This document shows positions 42,983 through 51,598 of a DNA stretch of 51,598 nucleotides, in pieces (position 1 is the stretch's first letter; every line of letters begins with the position of its first letter). The translations under genes and the position numbers were made by a program. The notes beneath the pieces are model-generated. The model was not told the origin of the DNA. It saw nothing but the letters and a program-made list of their open reading frames with translations, and made no database searches. Source of the stretch: Yoonia maritima (lineage in GTDB: Bacteria > Pseudomonadota > Alphaproteobacteria > Rhodobacterales > Rhodobacteraceae). Location of the stretch: NCBI RefSeq assembly GCF_002933395.1, contig NZ_PKFN01000001.1:1-51598 (forward strand). The letters are read 5' to 3'.

Positions 42983-45900
42983 TCAGGCAGCGGTCATGTG
43001 AACCAGCTCAGCCGGTTGCACGTAGTTCTGAGTGCTCAGTTTAGCGGAATTTTCCAAATTCAGTTGGGCGAACCCTAGGGTATTTAATGCATCAACCGCC
43101 GCGCTGCGCGTAGCCTGGGTCGTGGCAAAGGCACTGCCATCCGCCATGTCTTCAAGGATCGTCGTTGGGTTGGAAAACGGTGTCTGATCCAGTACCGGAG
43201 CTGTGTCTTGTTCCAAAAACACATTATTGGTCGTAAACACCAAATAGTAATACTGGATATAAGACGTATGGCTGGGGAAATAGAGGTTGGGTAGAAACTC
43301 AACCCCGACCACCGTGCCGGTCATTGTGTTGGACCCGTCCGGAACCGGGTTGCTTTCCGATCCCCATAGCGCGGGGGAAACACCCGATTTGATCAACCGG
43401 ATCATGACCTCTTTATAGTTGCCGTGTTCGTCTTTTAACGTCGTAATCAACGTACTGGTCAGCTTGTCCAGTTTTTGTGGCGGGCTGCCGATGACCACGT
43501 CAAACCAGCTTGGGTCATTCGCCGCAGGAGCCGGGTCGATGATGTAGGGGTGGTGATCAACCAGTTTGGGGTTGTCCCTGAACTGCTGTCGCAGATTGCC
43601 TGGCCGCAGGTAATAGGTTTCATCCGTGGACAGGTCCGCGGCATTGTAGCTAATGACATTTGACGGGGCGCTGCACTGGGTGCGGATCACAAAATGATTG
43701 GCATCCACGATAAATTCCACGCCCGAAGCCGTTGCCGCAGCCTGATCGCGGGGCAATTTGCCCTTATTCACCTCGACCGATACCAGCGTTTTGTTAGAAG
43801 CCGAAGCCAAAGGTGCAGCATTCTTCAATGCCACCGGTTCCATCAAGGCAAAGGCCTTGATCGGCGCAGCGCGCATCACGGGGGTAGGTGTCTGGCTCTC
43901 AGTCTTGCTGGGCAGGAAGTTGATAAATTCCTCCCAATTCAGGGTCGGAGCGTCCTGTTTCGAACTGCCAAAGTCAATTGCAAAGGAAATGATCGACAGA
44001 TCAACAACCGCACGTCCGCCAAAATCCGGGCCCCAGACGTCCAGACCCACACCGACATGGATGGTCATCTTGATCGTGACAAACCCGATATCCAACGCAA
44101 ATGTCGCACCAAGCACAATCCCGACATGGGCCTGATAGGTAAACGGTTTCCACCCAATCAGGAAATCGGCACTGGCGTGGAACCACGCGGTAATCGGGCC
44201 CAGATCGGCTGTGGCTTTGATGTCGATCCCGGCCATCAAAGCCGTGGGCACCAGCGCGAAATAGCCTTCGCCCTCAATTGTGAGTATGTCGATCTTTGCC
44301 TTAAGCGACAGTCGCGGCACATCAGGGTACAGGGCAGGTTTTTGGTAAAACGGGCTGTAGCCGCCGATGGTCAGAACAAAATCGCCCGCATGCGGCCCGC
44401 CCGTCCAGACATAGAACGCAAACCCGCCACCCAATCGGATGTCTTTGGTTAGGATGAACGACGACGGCGTGATCTCCCCTAATATCGAAATGCGATCGTT
44501 GGCCGAGGAATAGGAGACAAGGAAATTGATCTGAATATAGGCCAACGGATCGCCGCCCACATCCACAGGTAAGGTCATGCCCGAACTGCCGATAACCGCC
44601 AGTTGCAGGTCGTTGCCAATCGACACCGACAATATCGCCGTTGTCTTGATCATCTCATAGGTGGTCACATCCAGACCGGCCGCAAACCAATACTGGCCTT
44701 TACGCTGCGGAAAGAACGTCGCCAGATTTTGCAGCGCCGTCTGCATTTTCTCCAGCTTCTGCGCCGCACTGATACCGCTAAGCTCTGTCATAGACGGAAT
44801 GCTGTTACCCGACGGGAGCAACGGATAATCCGCCAATTGGTCGATCGTCGGCAAAACAAAATCGCGGTTGACACCAAATCCACCCGACACACCATCGATA
44901 AAGAAGCTGGGCGGCCCGCCAATCGGCGCCGTCAGATGCACAAACAGAAACAGTGACGGGTCAGAAAGGTCGCCGGAAAACGCCCCGTAAGCGTCCAAGC
45001 CATAAGGCCCGGCTGTGACCGACAATTGTCCCAGCATGTCCAGGCTGTCACCGGGAAGATTCAAAAACCCTCCGGCGATTGTCAGGTTGGGTTTTTCGAG
45101 GCTCATAAACAGCCCGTTCAGATGGAAATGTATCTGGGAAATCGGGTCTTTCACTGTGCCGCCGGGTTTCGGAAGCGGGAAGGTGATGCCTAACCCATCT
45201 AGATACAAATCCAATCCTGCAAGGGTAAAACCACCATTAAAATAGACGCCAAACACGCCCAGTTCGCCGCCCTCCCCTTTGGGCGGGGTGGAATAGCTTA
45301 GCCCGACCTTTTCCAAGGACACAGGGCCGATGGTCTTGTTCAAATCCAGCCACGCAATCGGCGCACTGGTGGTCGTTTGGTCGGCGGCAAACGATTGCGT
45401 GCCCTGCGCAGGCGCCGCTGTCGGTGCGCCCAAGCTCATGCTGCCATCGCTATCGTCGCTGCCGAAGCTTTCCCCTGACAATGCCGCCGCTTCGATCACT
45501 GCGCTGTCGGTGGAACTCTTGTCCTCATCTTTGGCAAACAGTGCCAAAAGGTTGAATTTTGGCCCATTTAGTTTTGCTTTGGTGAAATTGGACTTTTTCT
45601 CTTCGATCTTGGCCAGATCGGGCAATGAAAACGTCAGTTTTGAACTTTTGGTCGGGAAGGTCGCGTTGGTGTAATAAAACCCTAGCTTATCGATGTTGTA
45701 TTGCTCAATTCCCGGGATCGACCCGACCAATGGCAGATTGCTCACGTCCATCGGCCCGCCCAAAGCCACCCCAAAGACATAAGGCAGAGGCGTTTTGGGC
45801 GCCGCAGCGACCGCCTCATCGTCGCAGACAGCCACCGTAACTGCCGTTTTGTCTTTTTTCTCAGCGTCAAAGGTGGTGTCGTTGGTGTAGGCGAAATACA

Positions 45901-48106
45901 GGCTCCAATCTGTATTTCCGCCGACATCTAGGTCAAATTGACCCGCAGCATGTACTTTGGTCGGTTTGCCGGTTGCCTCTGTCGCATCCACGATCATTTT
46001 TGACAGTGTGGCGTCCCAATTCAGCGCCTGCGGGAATTGGGATGCCACATCTAGCTTCTTACCCAGCAGCACCAGAAAATCAGACAAGCCCGGAGGGTTC
46101 TTCCCCGACCAAACCGCACGCGTCGTTTTGGTGCTGACACCTTTCACGGTGCTGTTCGTGAAAGTAAGTGAGAATTTCAGGTCAACCCCGTCTTCACTAT
46201 ATGTCAAAACGGCTGAGATAACTTGTGTCCAAGTATTGGCAGCCTCGTGGGTCAACCCGATAGTCAACACCACAGCTAACCCCGGCTCGGCTGTGTCCTT
46301 CAGCGTGACTGTGAACGTATAATTCTTGGATTTTGTATTATACGTCACCGCCAGATTGCTTAGTGTGATGCCGGTCAACCAATCGGGCAGGTCAACTTGC
46401 CCGAACAGATTGGCGAAATCACTGATCCACGTGCCAAAGTGGATCGGATGCGTGTCGGTGGTGCCTTTGAAATCCACCCCGGAATCGGCCTTGGCATTCA
46501 GCGCGGCGCTCAAGGTTACGGTGACGCCGCCAATCTCCAGCTTGCCTTCGAAATTGCCTTTGTAATCAAACTCGCTCGACTGCGCCAAAGCGGTCGATGT
46601 CTTGGGCGTGCGAGACAAGTCAAACGACAGCGACTTGATGCTCAGATGGTTGTCGATCAACACCCATTCGTCCGTCGAAGCCGCCGATAGCTCAAACGTC
46701 TTGTCCTTAGGTTTCACTGTAAGGTTGGCCTTGGAAAACACGATTTGGGGCGCGGTGTCCGGCACCTCGATCACCCCATCAAACAACTGACTGGCAACCC
46801 AGGTCAGGTTCAGCTTTTGATCCGGTAGCAACCCGGCTTCGATCACCCAATCCTGATCCTTGGCAGTGTTCTTGATCCGGCAAAACAATGGCGCGGTGGC
46901 TATGTTGAACGCACCATAGACCTCTCCGATCACCTTGCGGTCTGCAGGCACATTGGCATCGGTGATGTCAAAATCCAGCTTGACCTGTTCAACGACAAAA
47001 TAGTTCGGCAACACTGTCCAAGCATGGGCGGTCTGAACCTTGAAACTGACCTCTTTGATCACATCCGCCGTGGAATCGAACACCACATTCAGCCGGTCGA
47101 TGTCGATACTGGGCAAGGTCGCAATCGCCGCGGGCAAGCTAGAGGCAAAACTCGTATCGCCTGCTAAAGACAACAGATCGGCAAATGTGTTGACTGTCGC
47201 GGTTTTTCCCGGTTGCAGGCCAAATTGCCAAATGGCCGCGTCATCAATCGTTGCATCCAATCTAAGCGGCAACTCTGTCCCACCCAGTTTCAAAGTGCCC
47301 TTGATCTGAGCTTCAGTGTGTTTTTCGGATGTCGCGGCAGCGGCTTTGACACCTTTTGCAGCCTGCTGCTTTTCGGTCATCGTAAACGACAAGCCCAGGC
47401 CAGGCTCTAAGGTCACACCGGGCGCGATCGGCCAAGCGTCAGACACTGAAAAACCGGTGTTGAAATAGCTTAAATCATCGGTTTTGGCGTTGAACGTTGC
47501 CTCTAAACCGGTCATGGCAAAAGATGTCAGCGCAGTTTCCAATTTCGCCGGCAACAGTTCATTCAACGCGCTGCCGCCTAACAACGTGACCACCTGCGCA
47601 CTGGTCAGGGTTTCGTTGGTGCCGCTTGCCACGGTCATCGACCACACGCCGCCGCCTTGATAATCTAGGGTCACTGGCACCGCTGTGCCGGTGTCTAGTT
47701 TCAAAGAGGCCCCAAAATGGAATTTGGCCACCGCTCTGGTTTCCGTAATCGTCCCCCAGAACGCCACATCTTCCAGCGTGATCCATGTCAACAAAGGCAA
47801 ATGCACCGCCGCCCCCGCGCCCAGATCACACGAAATCGTCGCAGTGACTGACGCCCCGTCCAGCTTAAACGTTAGGGTGACCACAATCCCGGTATAGTCA
47901 AAAACATCCGCTGTCCCTTGCAGCGTGGCGCTGTCCTGACCGATGATGACTGTGGTCGAGGTGAACTTGACCGAAGTTGATTGCAGCAAAAAGTTGAACA
48001 CGTTGTCCACAAACGCCAAGTTGAACGTCTGTGGGGTCAGCGTAATGTCGCTGCCACTGGTCGGAAACTTCTTGAATGCGGTGATGATGGTCTGAAACGT
48101 GCTCAT
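42983..48106 (-). CDS. 1707-residue repeat protein with DUF6603-like region, operon gene 2
   Basis: No signal peptide (MSTFQTIITAFKKFP). Residues about 184-800 consist of five or six divergent tandem units of 100-140 residues; unit starts are LPAKLETALTSFAMTGL, LPAAIATLPSIDIDRL, VPDTAPQIVFSKANL, LPDWLTGITLSNLAV, FPQALNWDATLSKM and IPGIEQYNIDKLGF. Several units also contain a strand-turn-strand with IGG or LGG (KLGGTELPL, EIGGVTVTL). Residues about 870-1380 look like DUF6603: GELGVFGVYFNGGF, LGITFPLPKPGG, FFIDGVSGGFGVNRDF, LPTIDQLADYPLL and a long all-beta stretch with amphipathic strands. The C-terminal 250 residues are a separate domain. The all-beta, repeat-built architecture resembles an elongated scaffold or amphipathic groove protein. 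Function is unknown. Confidence 0.72.
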   Translation of the reverse strand: MSTFQTIITAFKKFPTSGSDITLTPQTFNLAFVDNVFNFLLQSTSVKFTSTTVIIGQDSATLQGTADVFDYTGIVVTLTFKLDGASVTATISCDLGAGAAVHLPLLTWITLEDVAFWGTITETRAVAKFHFGASLKLDTGTAVPVTLDYQGGGVWSMTVASGTNETLTSAQVVTLLGGSALNELLPAKLETALTSFAMTGLEATFNAKTDDLSYFNTGFSVSDAWPIAPGVTLEPGLGLSFTMTEKQQAAKGVKAAAATSEKHTEAQIKGTLKLGGTELPLRLDATIDDAAIWQFGLQPGKTATVNTFADLLSLAGDTSFASSLPAAIATLPSIDIDRLNVVFDSTADVIKEVSFKVQTAHAWTVLPNYFVVEQVKLDFDITDANVPADRKVIGEVYGAFNIATAPLFCRIKNTAKDQDWVIEAGLLPDQKLNLTWVASQLFDGVIEVPDTAPQIVFSKANLTVKPKDKTFELSAASTDEWVLIDNHLSIKSLSFDLSRTPKTSTALAQSSEFDYKGNFEGKLEIGGVTVTLSAALNAKADSGVDFKGTTDTHPIHFGTWISDFANLFGQVDLPDWLTGITLSNLAVTYNTKSKNYTFTVTLKDTAEPGLAVVLTIGLTHEAANTWTQVISAVLTYSEDGVDLKFSLTFTNSTVKGVSTKTTRAVWSGKNPPGLSDFLVLLGKKLDVASQFPQALNWDATLSKMIVDATEATGKPTKVHAAGQFDLDVGGNTDWSLYFAYTNDTTFDAEKKDKTAVTVAVCDDEAVAAAPKTPLPYVFGVALGGPMDVSNLPLVGSIPGIEQYNIDKLGFYYTNATFPTKSSKLTFSLPDLAKIEEKKSNFTKAKLNGPKFNLLALFAKDEDKSSTDSAVIEAAALSGESFGSDDSDGSMSLGAPTAAPAQGTQSFAADQTTTSAPIAWLDLNKTIGPVSLEKVGLSYSTPPKGEGGELGVFGVYFNGGFTLAGLDLYLDGLGITFPLPKPGGTVKDPISQIHFHLNGLFMSLEKPNLTIAGGFLNLPGDSLDMLGQLSVTAGPYGLDAYGAFSGDLSDPSLFLFVHLTAPIGGPPSFFIDGVSGGFGVNRDFVLPTIDQLADYPLLPSGNSIPSMTELSGISAAQKLEKMQTALQNLATFFPQRKGQYWFAAGLDVTTYEMIKTTAILSVSIGNDLQLAVIGSSGMTLPVDVGGDPLAYIQINFLVSYSSANDRISILGEITPSSFILTKDIRLGGGFAFYVWTGGPHAGDFVLTIGGYSPFYQKPALYPDVPRLSLKAKIDILTIEGEGYFALVPTALMAGIDIKATADLGPITAWFHASADFLIGWKPFTYQAHVGIVLGATFALDIGFVTIKMTIHVGVGLDVWGPDFGGRAVVDLSIISFAIDFGSSKQDAPTLNWEEFINFLPSKTESQTPTPVMRAAPIKAFALMEPVALKNAAPLASASNKTLVSVEVNKGKLPRDQAAATASGVEFIVDANHFVIRTQCSAPSNVISYNAADLSTDETYYLRPGNLRQQFRDNPKLVDHHPYIIDPAPAANDPSWFDVVIGSPPQKLDKLTSTLITTLKDEHGNYKEVMIRLIKSGVSPALWGSESNPVPDGSNTMTGTVVGVEFLPNLYFPSHTSYIQYYYLVFTTNNVFLEQDTAPVLDQTPFSNPTTILEDMADGSAFATTQATRSAAVDALNTLGFAQLNLENSAKLSTQNYVQPAELVHMTAA

Positions 48107-48110
48107 GGCT

Positions 48111-50153
48111 TTACCCTAGCGTGACGACAGAAGCAGGCGCGAAATCCGACCCAAGACCCAAGGCCTTTGACAGATCCGTTTTCAACGCATTGGTGCGGGT
48201 GGTACCCGCAGGGGTGCCCAGAGTTTTGACCTGGGGGGTGATCACGCGGTCGCTGCTGGGCGTGTCCGCGAAATAAGTCGCGCGATTTGGAAAACCCGCG
48301 GCCCCTTTGACATCCAGAACCGTTGTGCTGCCGGGATGTTGGGGATCAAGGTACAGCGTGATCGATGCAGGCACCGGGATCACTGTTCCATCCGGTCCCA
48401 AAACATCCTGTCCACCGATCTGGTGATACAGCTCTGGCACTTGCAATGTCTGTAGCGCTTTGCCTGCCAGCAAAGGCGACAGCGCGATAAAGGCCGGGTC
48501 AGCATTGGTGTCGCTAGCTGTTTTGTAAGCCGTCGCTGCAGCCGATAAATGGCTGCTGACCGTGGTGTCGCAAGCCTTAGCTAGGGTCAAAGAAGACCCC
48601 GCGCGCGGCAAGTCCTCGAAAATTTCCTGATACATCGTGGCCAGCAACGCAGGCGAAATCGCAGGCACCGCCACCGCCACATTGGCCGTGCGGGTTACAA
48701 AGGCATCTACAGAGCTTTTATCAGCCCCAGTGTAAATCGACTCCCACAAGGTCATGCTCGCGGCAAAGCCCTGCACCAAAAACGTGGCCATTTCCGGCAG
48801 GCCCAGCACACTGGCGTTGCCGGTGGCATCCGCTGTCCACAATCTGTTGGGTGTCCGCAGATTGACAGTTTGGGTCTCTAACTCTGACCCATTTGCATTC
48901 AGCGTCGTAACCTGCGCGGGTTGATACGATCCGTCCACGCCCCCCTGCCCCGGTAGCGCCGAAAATAGACCTGTATCTTCCAGCCCCGCGACCGACGCAA
49001 TAAGCGCCGCGCTGGTGTCCGGTGTATGAGGAACAAAGGCCGAGGCCACGATAGCGCTGCTCGACAATCCGGTGATAGAAAACGTGCTGCTTACCGCACA
49101 TATGGCGCCCATCGTCAGGTAAAACGCGCTGCCGATCGTGGTCACATTCGCATCCGGCTGGATCAACACGTTGGCCGTCAGGCTCGATGTTTGCTGACGT
49201 TGCTGGGCGGTCAATGGCGGCGCTGTCAGGCTTTGACGGTACCCATAGGACGTCGCCACCGGCTGCGTAGTCTGAGACGACGGGTTGCGCGGCAAAATCA
49301 GTTGCACGGGCAATGGTTGTAACTGCGCAGCCAATGCCTTGTCAGTATTGGCCGCCACCGCTTTGTTGAAAATTTCGGCCAGCGAATTTTGCTGAAAGCT
49401 GGTCTTGGTCGCGCGGTTGACCGCCTCGGATACACCACAGATCAAACAATCGATCTCAACGTCCCGTGGCTCATAGGTCACCCAGATTGTGTTGCCAAAG
49501 CGATTTGGGTCAAACATCGACCCCGCCGACGGAGCGCCAGATACCACCAGCTCAACCTCAAGATTTTGTTGGCCTGTGTGGCCAAATATATCGCCCATAG
49601 GCACGATCTGTTTGATCCCCAGCAGGTGAAACATGCTGTCGAACTGATCTGCGTACAATGCCTGCAATGCGGCCCGATCGACATAGAACCGGGTGCATGC
49701 GGTTTTTATGTTGGCCACTACCTGCGTCGACGCAAGGTCCAGCGCGGATTTCACAATCGGCTGTGCGGCGAAAAACGTGTCCAGATTGGTTTGATACTGC
49801 GCCGAAGTAATCGACCCTGTTGCGGATGTCGGCAGGATGTTGGCCGCGAAATAACTATCATACCCGTCCGGCGCCGGAGCGGAGCCCTTCGCCATCTGGC
49901 CCTGAACGGCAGGCTGCACCAGCCGGTCCAACAGGCCAGCTAACATCGACAAAACATCTTCCGCTTGTAACGCAGCGCTGGCGAAGCCATACGCCTCTGC
50001 CCCTAAACCGCCCTGATCGGTGGGTTGGGCAAATGTAGTGACAAGCGCGGTCTGCGCCTCGGTCAGGTAGCTGATATATAATGCCGCTCTTAGCAAATCC
50101 GGAGGCGTAACAGCTAAATCCGCCAAACGAGCCGATATGTCAGAATAGTTCAT
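48111..50153 (-). CDS. 680-residue uncharacterised protein, operon gene 1
   Basis: The ATG at 50153 (MNYSDISARLADLAV) is preferred because AGGA lies ten bases upstream; a GTG at 50162 would add three residues but has no spaced ribosome binding site. The protein is helical at the start (TPPDLLRAALYISYLTEAQ), has a central Thr/Ser/Gln-rich region (QQRQQTSSLTANVLIQPDAN) and ends in LYLDPQHPGSTTVLDVKG and a short tail. Cys residues occur in DCLICGVSEA near residue 240. I recognise no family and no catalytic motif. As first gene of the operon it begins some 300 bases from the divergent collagen-like gene, and it ends four bases before the 1707-residue gene. Confidence 0.68.
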   Translation of the reverse strand: MNYSDISARLADLAVTPPDLLRAALYISYLTEAQTALVTTFAQPTDQGGLGAEAYGFASAALQAEDVLSMLAGLLDRLVQPAVQGQMAKGSAPAPDGYDSYFAANILPTSATGSITSAQYQTNLDTFFAAQPIVKSALDLASTQVVANIKTACTRFYVDRAALQALYADQFDSMFHLLGIKQIVPMGDIFGHTGQQNLEVELVVSGAPSAGSMFDPNRFGNTIWVTYEPRDVEIDCLICGVSEAVNRATKTSFQQNSLAEIFNKAVAANTDKALAAQLQPLPVQLILPRNPSSQTTQPVATSYGYRQSLTAPPLTAQQRQQTSSLTANVLIQPDANVTTIGSAFYLTMGAICAVSSTFSITGLSSSAIVASAFVPHTPDTSAALIASVAGLEDTGLFSALPGQGGVDGSYQPAQVTTLNANGSELETQTVNLRTPNRLWTADATGNASVLGLPEMATFLVQGFAASMTLWESIYTGADKSSVDAFVTRTANVAVAVPAISPALLATMYQEIFEDLPRAGSSLTLAKACDTTVSSHLSAAATAYKTASDTNADPAFIALSPLLAGKALQTLQVPELYHQIGGQDVLGPDGTVIPVPASITLYLDPQHPGSTTVLDVKGAAGFPNRATYFADTPSSDRVITPQVKTLGTPAGTTRTNALKTDLSKALGLGSDFAPASVVTLG

Positions 50154-50450
50154 GTTCACCACATCCTGTGGATAAAATTTTATTCCCGATACAGCCTATT
50201 TCAATCATCAGGCCTCCATTCATTCCACCTTGAGTTGCAGCTGTATCTCTGATTTTGCCCTGATGTAGCCAACCATAGATCCAGCGCCGAATCCCTCAAG
50301 GGAAACAATTCAACCAATTGTTTTAACTACATTATTTATAAAATTAATACAATTTAATCATCAAACGCTTTACAATTAATAATTGAACGCTAACAATTGA
50401 AAACCATTATGGCTAGTATTTTTTGACGCCTTTGGTGTTTCGAGAGACAG
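50154..50450. promoter_or_regulatory. AT-rich divergent intergenic region
   Basis: About 300 bases between the divergent starts of the large operon and the collagen-like gene. The part at 50320-50400 is strikingly AT-rich (runs such as TTATTTATAAAATTAATAC) in contrast to both flanks, as expected for a pair of divergent promoters or a binding region for a silencing protein such as an H-NS/MucR-like factor. No short gene is seen inside. Confidence 0.5.
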
Positions 50451-51598
50451 ATGCAATTTTTAGACTTAGAGGCTGTTACACGATTTGAAGAAATCAACTC
50501 AAAAGTTGGTTTGTCATTACGCGACTCAACCGTTCCTGATGAGTTTGAGATCGCGCAGGGCCAGACAAAGACGCTTACATCGGATGACACATCCGATGTT
50601 GTACTCCCGCAAACCACTTTGGAAAGCGTGGCGCATTTTGCCGATATCGCAGCGCTGGCCTATCGTGGTAAGGGTCACACTCCGAAATCTTCCTACGTCG
50701 TTCCGGACACGGCGCAGATTGATGCACTGGCAGCGGCGGCTGATCAGGGGTTACATGCGCTGTCTTCGGATCAGCGCATGCTGTTGCACAGCGCGCTTTG
50801 CGATGTGGTAGCAGACGGCGCAGGCCGCGGCGGCGCTTTGCTTGAAATCGCTGATCAGGTTCTGTTTCCCACTGCCACAAGCCTGTTTGTCACACCACGT
50901 GTGGTGATCCGCGACGGTGCGCTTTTGCGCTTTGCCGGAGCTATGCCGGTGCTGGTCAATATCGGGCAGCTTGTAATCGAAGGGGTCGGTTGCTTTGCCA
51001 GCCACACCCAGATGATGTTTTTCGCCCAATCCACTGTGGTGCAGGCTCAGGACGACCGGGCGCTTACGCTGACATCTTCCGGTCTGCATGTTAATCCCAA
51101 TATCAATTTCGTGCCGCCGGATTTGCCTGTTGCAGCAACAGGCGATCCAGGGACAAATGGTACCCAGCCCGCCAAGGCGGCCAATGGCAAAAGCCACCAA
51201 TCCACAACCGGAACTTGCCCTTATGTTTGCGATAAGGCGCCAGGTGATGGCGCCAAAGGGAATCCGGGCGGCACAGGTATTGTAGGTGCAAAAGGCGGCG
51301 CAGGCACGAGTATCAACCCGCCATTCCCACTCAACTTCGGAGCGGTGACAGGGGTCGTCACAGTCAATTACGGTGGCGGCAACGGACAGACCGGCGGTAC
51401 CGGAGGCCCTGGCGGGCCCGGCGGACCGGGCGGCCAACCCGGGGATGCGCCCACAGGCTGTACAGCGAAAACTCAAGGACCAGTGGGTCAAGGCGGACGC
51501 GGAGGTCCTGGCGGGCCGGGGGGGCCGGGCGGCTCGGCGCCCCCCGGCCCTTATACGTACAGCGGACAAGGCAGCATCGAAATCGCATACAACGACGC
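50451..51598 (+). CDS. Collagen-like Gly-rich protein, 3' end outside window
   Basis: The frame opens with the ATG at 50451 (MQFLDLEAVTRFEEINSKV), behind CGAGAGACAG, and stays open to the right edge, 382 codons. The first about 225 residues form an alpha/beta head with strands that recall a right-handed beta-helix or polymeric adhesin (VVIRDGALLRFAG, LVNIGQLVIEGVG, ALTLTSSGLHV). From about residue 230 there is Gly-X-Y-like sequence (GDPGTNGTQ, GAKGNPGGTG) that becomes dense GGPGGPGGPGG repeats at about 305-360, with two Cys residues in CPYVC. No Sec signal is seen. It could be a fibre or surface-exposed filament; its divergent pairing with the six-gene operon suggests common use. Confidence 0.72.
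   Translation, partial: MQFLDLEAVTRFEEINSKVGLSLRDSTVPDEFEIAQGQTKTLTSDDTSDVVLPQTTLESVAHFADIAALAYRGKGHTPKSSYVVPDTAQIDALAAAADQGLHALSSDQRMLLHSALCDVVADGAGRGGALLEIADQVLFPTATSLFVTPRVVIRDGALLRFAGAMPVLVNIGQLVIEGVGCFASHTQMMFFAQSTVVQAQDDRALTLTSSGLHVNPNINFVPPDLPVAATGDPGTNGTQPAKAANGKSHQSTTGTCPYVCDKAPGDGAKGNPGGTGIVGAKGGAGTSINPPFPLNFGAVTGVVTVNYGGGNGQTGGTGGPGGPGGPGGQPGDAPTGCTAKTQGPVGQGGRGGPGGPGGPGGSAPPGPYTYSGQGSIEIAYND

Noticed and set aside
32602..50153. Reading the giant operon as a phage tail, contractile injection system or TcA toxin
   Set aside because: I found no sheath, tube, baseplate, AAA+ ATPase or VRP1/neuraminidase-type TcA motif; the resemblance is only in size and tight packing.
51370..51545. 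The GC-rich GGTGGPGG-coding stretch as a DNA repeat or CRISPR-like array
   Set aside because: The repetition follows the protein Gly-Pro period, with no constant-length spacers or conserved repeat unit at DNA level.
50451..51598. The minus-strand frame 50751-51569 antisense to the collagen-like gene
   Set aside because: It is rich in Arg, Ala and Cys from reading the Gly/Pro repeat backwards; the plus frame has a start, a folded head region and Gly-X-Y periodicity.
1..51598. tRNA, rRNA, riboswitch or attachment sites
   Set aside because: I looked for tRNA-like ends at the island borders and found none; the borders coincide with IS3 fragments instead.

Overview
The window looks like accessory chromosome or plasmid DNA of a marine alphaproteobacterium, probably a roseobacter-type Rhodobacteraceae. 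This is an inference from the iol operon layout, the codon use and the IS3-type remnants; no rRNA or tRNA gene is present to confirm it. It joins an intact catabolic operon to several toxin or secretion-related islands, with broken IS elements at the seams.

Left end (1-5.6 kb): the 3' part of a GC-rich Tc-toxin BC-type (SpvB/TcdB-TccC, RHS/YD repeat) gene, followed by a remnant of ureG, a remnant of tex fused in frame to an IS3 transposase C-terminus, and a second IS3 orfA fragment. From 6.0 to 9.6 kb (minus strand) lies a DUF4123 adaptor, a polymorphic-toxin-like effector and a small putative immunity gene, the typical arrangement of a type VI secretion cargo module. A decayed small gene and another truncated IS3 orfB close that island at 10.7 kb.

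Middle (10.7-23.7 kb, minus strand): a complete-looking myo-inositol locus. It has a LacI-type regulator, a sugar ABC importer (binding protein, permease, ATPase), iolH, iolG, iolI, an iolC-DUF2090 fusion, iolD, iolE, a small membrane protein and iolB. Together these take inositol up and convert it to 2-deoxy-5-keto-gluconate 6-phosphate; the DUF2090 domain is the candidate for the final aldol cleavage because no iolJ is present. iolA is not in the window.

From 23.9 to 27.9 kb (plus strand) is a second DUF4123 module, paralogous to the first but inverted relative to it. Its four overlapping genes are an adaptor, a stand-alone copy of the effector N-terminal domain, an effector ending in a PD-(D/E)XK nuclease-like toxin domain, and a candidate immunity protein. 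No T6SS structural gene, VgrG or PAAR protein is seen, so both modules would depend on a machine encoded elsewhere. From 28 to 31 kb is an efflux pair (FUSC/DUF2955-like permease and a membrane fusion protein interrupted by an amber codon) with a divergent TetR regulator, followed by an IS3 remnant and an aminoglycoside-phosphotransferase-fold kinase.

Right end (32.6-51.6 kb): the most unusual part. Six tightly packed minus-strand genes encode proteins of 824, 1696, 348, 574, 1707 and 680 residues, none with a signal peptide and none with a function I can assign. The 1707-residue protein has about five or six tandem beta-rich repeats followed by a DUF6603-like region; the 824-residue protein ends in a beta-propeller-like domain. 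Divergent from them, across an AT-rich intergenic region, is a gene for a collagen-like Gly-rich protein that runs off the window. I regard this seven-gene locus as the best candidate for an undescribed multi-protein system.
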